Source: JBBROS01 sp964246015
Lineage (GTDB): Bacteria; Pseudomonadota; Alphaproteobacteria; Acetobacterales; Acetobacteraceae
Length of the DNA stretch: 5,310 nt
Direction of reading: 5' to 3'
Assembly: GCA_964246015.1 (NCBI GenBank)
Contig: CAXTPG010000182.1
Coordinates: 1 to 5,310 of the forward strand
Positions 4,313-5,310 of this stretch are shown piece by piece. The position numbers and the translations under genes are program-made. How positions within the stretch are numbered: position 1 is the first letter of the stretch; every line of letters starts with the position of its first letter. The notes beneath the pieces were generated by a model. It saw nothing but the letters and a program-made list of their open reading frames with translations, made no database searches and was not told where the DNA came from.

Positions 4313-5310
4313 ATGGCACGGCGCGGCATGCAGTTCGGGATCTTCCTCGCCCCCTTCCACCGCCGCGGCGACAACCCAACCATCGCCATCAGCCGCGACA
4401 TCGAGATGATCGAGCACCTCGACCGCCTCGGCTACGACGAGGCCTGGATCGGCGAGCACCACTCCGCCGGATGGGAGGTCATCGCCTCCCCCGAGCTCAT
4501 CATCGCCGCCGCCGCGGAGCGCACGAAGCACATCCGCCTCGGCTCCGGCGTCACCAGCCTGCCCTACCATCACCCCTTCCTCGTCGCCCAACGCTTCGTC
4601 CAGCTCGACCACATGACCCGCGGCCGGGCTATGCTGGGCTGCGGACCCGGCGCCCTCGTCTCCGACGCCTACATGCTCGGCATTGAGGCCAGCACCCAGC
4701 GCCGCCGCATGGACGAGGCGCTCGAAGCCATCATGGCCCTCCTCGCCTGCGACGGCCCCGTCACCCGCAAGACCGACTGGTTCGAGATGCGGGAAGCCCG
4801 CCTCCACCTCCGTCCCTACAGCGACCCGCACTTCCCCATCGCCATCGCCAGCACCCTCACCCCCGCCGGCCCCGCCACCGCCGGCAAGCACGGCGTCGGC
4901 ATCCTCTCCCTCGGCGCCGGCATGCCCGGCGGAATCCAGGCCATCGCCGGTCAGTGGCGCATCGCGGAGGAAGAAGCCGCCAAGCACGGCAAGACCATGA
5001 ACCGCCGCGACTGGCGAATGGTCATGAACGTCCACGTCGCCGAAACCGACGAACAGGCCCTGAAGGACGTCCGCGTGGGCGAGCGCCTGGAAACCGTCAC
5101 CTACTTCGAGGACGCGCTGGGCCGCCCCCCCGGCCGCAGCCAGGACCCGCTGACCGACGGCGTCGCCGCCGGCACCACCCTCGTCGGCAGCCCCGACACC
5201 GTCGCCCGCGGCATCCAGAACCTGGTCGAAGCAAGCCAGGGCGGCTTCGGCGGTTTCCTGTTCCGCGCCCATGACTGGGCCGACCGCGAGGCCACCTGGC
5301 GCAGCTACGA
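4313..5310 (+). CDS. Luciferase-like flavin monooxygenase, limonene 1,2-monooxygenase-like, partial
   Basis: The first 332 residues of a flavin-dependent monooxygenase of the bacterial luciferase-like (LLM) superfamily; the window ends before the stop codon, and such proteins usually run to about 370-390 residues. These TIM-barrel enzymes use reduced FMN supplied by a separate reductase, plus oxygen. Visible marks are MQFGIFLAPFH (6-16), LDRLGYDEAWIGEHHSAG (36-53) with the EHH family signature, ASPELIIAAAAERTKHIRLG (58-77), SGVTSLPYHHPFLVAQ (78-93), QLDHMTRGR (97-105) followed by GCGPG (109-113), and LVGSPDTVARGIQNL (290-304), the late flavin-site region. The run from LAPFH through the SLPYHHP segment resembles the limonene 1,2-monooxygenase group closely, but that label covers many enzymes with other or unknown substrates, so terpene oxidation should not be assumed. 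It has its own strong ribosome binding site and is divergent from the small membrane-protein gene. No reductase gene is in view. Confidence 0.92.
   Translation, partial: MARRGMQFGIFLAPFHRRGDNPTIAISRDIEMIEHLDRLGYDEAWIGEHHSAGWEVIASPELIIAAAAERTKHIRLGSGVTSLPYHHPFLVAQRFVQLDHMTRGRAMLGCGPGALVSDAYMLGIEASTQRRRMDEALEAIMALLACDGPVTRKTDWFEMREARLHLRPYSDPHFPIAIASTLTPAGPATAGKHGVGILSLGAGMPGGIQAIAGQWRIAEEEAAKHGKTMNRRDWRMVMNVHVAETDEQALKDVRVGERLETVTYFEDALGRPPGRSQDPLTDGVAAGTTLVGSPDTVARGIQNLVEASQGGFGGFLFRAHDWADREATWRSY

Noticed and set aside
4250..5272. Minus-strand extension of the small membrane protein opposite the monooxygenase gene
   Set aside because: It reads antisense to a well-supported enzyme gene and has low-complexity composition; only the part from 4249 down has membrane-protein character.

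Overview
The window is about 5.3 kb of very GC-rich bacterial DNA carrying seven protein-coding genes packed almost without gaps. The gene content points to an alphaproteobacterium, with Acetobacteraceae/Rhodospirillales as my best guess: a COQ7-type ubiquinone hydroxylase next to a short DsbB, a hybrid histidine kinase with tandem receivers, and a small membrane protein of a type I associate with this group. The taxonomic placement is inference. I see no tRNA, rRNA, CRISPR array, insertion sequence or phage gene, and no gene-free stretch longer than about 85 bases.

Layout. Bases 1-896 (+) hold the 3' end of a hybrid sensor histidine kinase (end of the ATPase domain, then two receiver domains). 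It converges on a glutathione S-transferase gene (955-1581, -). The gap between them contains a 15-bp tandem repeat and a compact GC hairpin that could end transcription from both sides. An 81-bp divergent spacer then leads into a four-gene cluster (1663-4011, +): dsbB, coq7, a small four-cysteine ferredoxin-like protein, and a DUF4214-methyltransferase fusion. Each start codon in the cluster overlaps the preceding stop codon by 4 bases (ATGA, GTGA, ATGA), so it is almost certainly one translationally coupled operon. It converges on a small membrane-protein gene (4031-4249, -). A second divergent spacer leads to a luciferase-like flavin monooxygenase of the limonene-monooxygenase type (4313 onward, +), cut by the window end.

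How the genes fit together. DsbB re-oxidises DsbA and passes the electrons to ubiquinone, and COQ7 performs a late hydroxylation in ubiquinone synthesis, so the first two operon genes share the quinone pool. The third encodes a probable thioredoxin-like [2Fe-2S] protein that could be a redox partner. The fourth, a DUF4214-methyltransferase, is the odd member and looks more like a glycan or cell-envelope enzyme than a quinone methylase. The flanking genes (kinase, GST, monooxygenase) look like ordinary neighbours.

Most of the window is conventional. The points that merit a second look are the redox operon with its uncharacterised third and fourth members, the repeat-plus-hairpin at 889-944, a strand-wide cytosine bias that reverses codon preference between plus- and minus-strand genes, and a possible leaderless start for dsbB. 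I do not see convincing evidence of a wholly new system.
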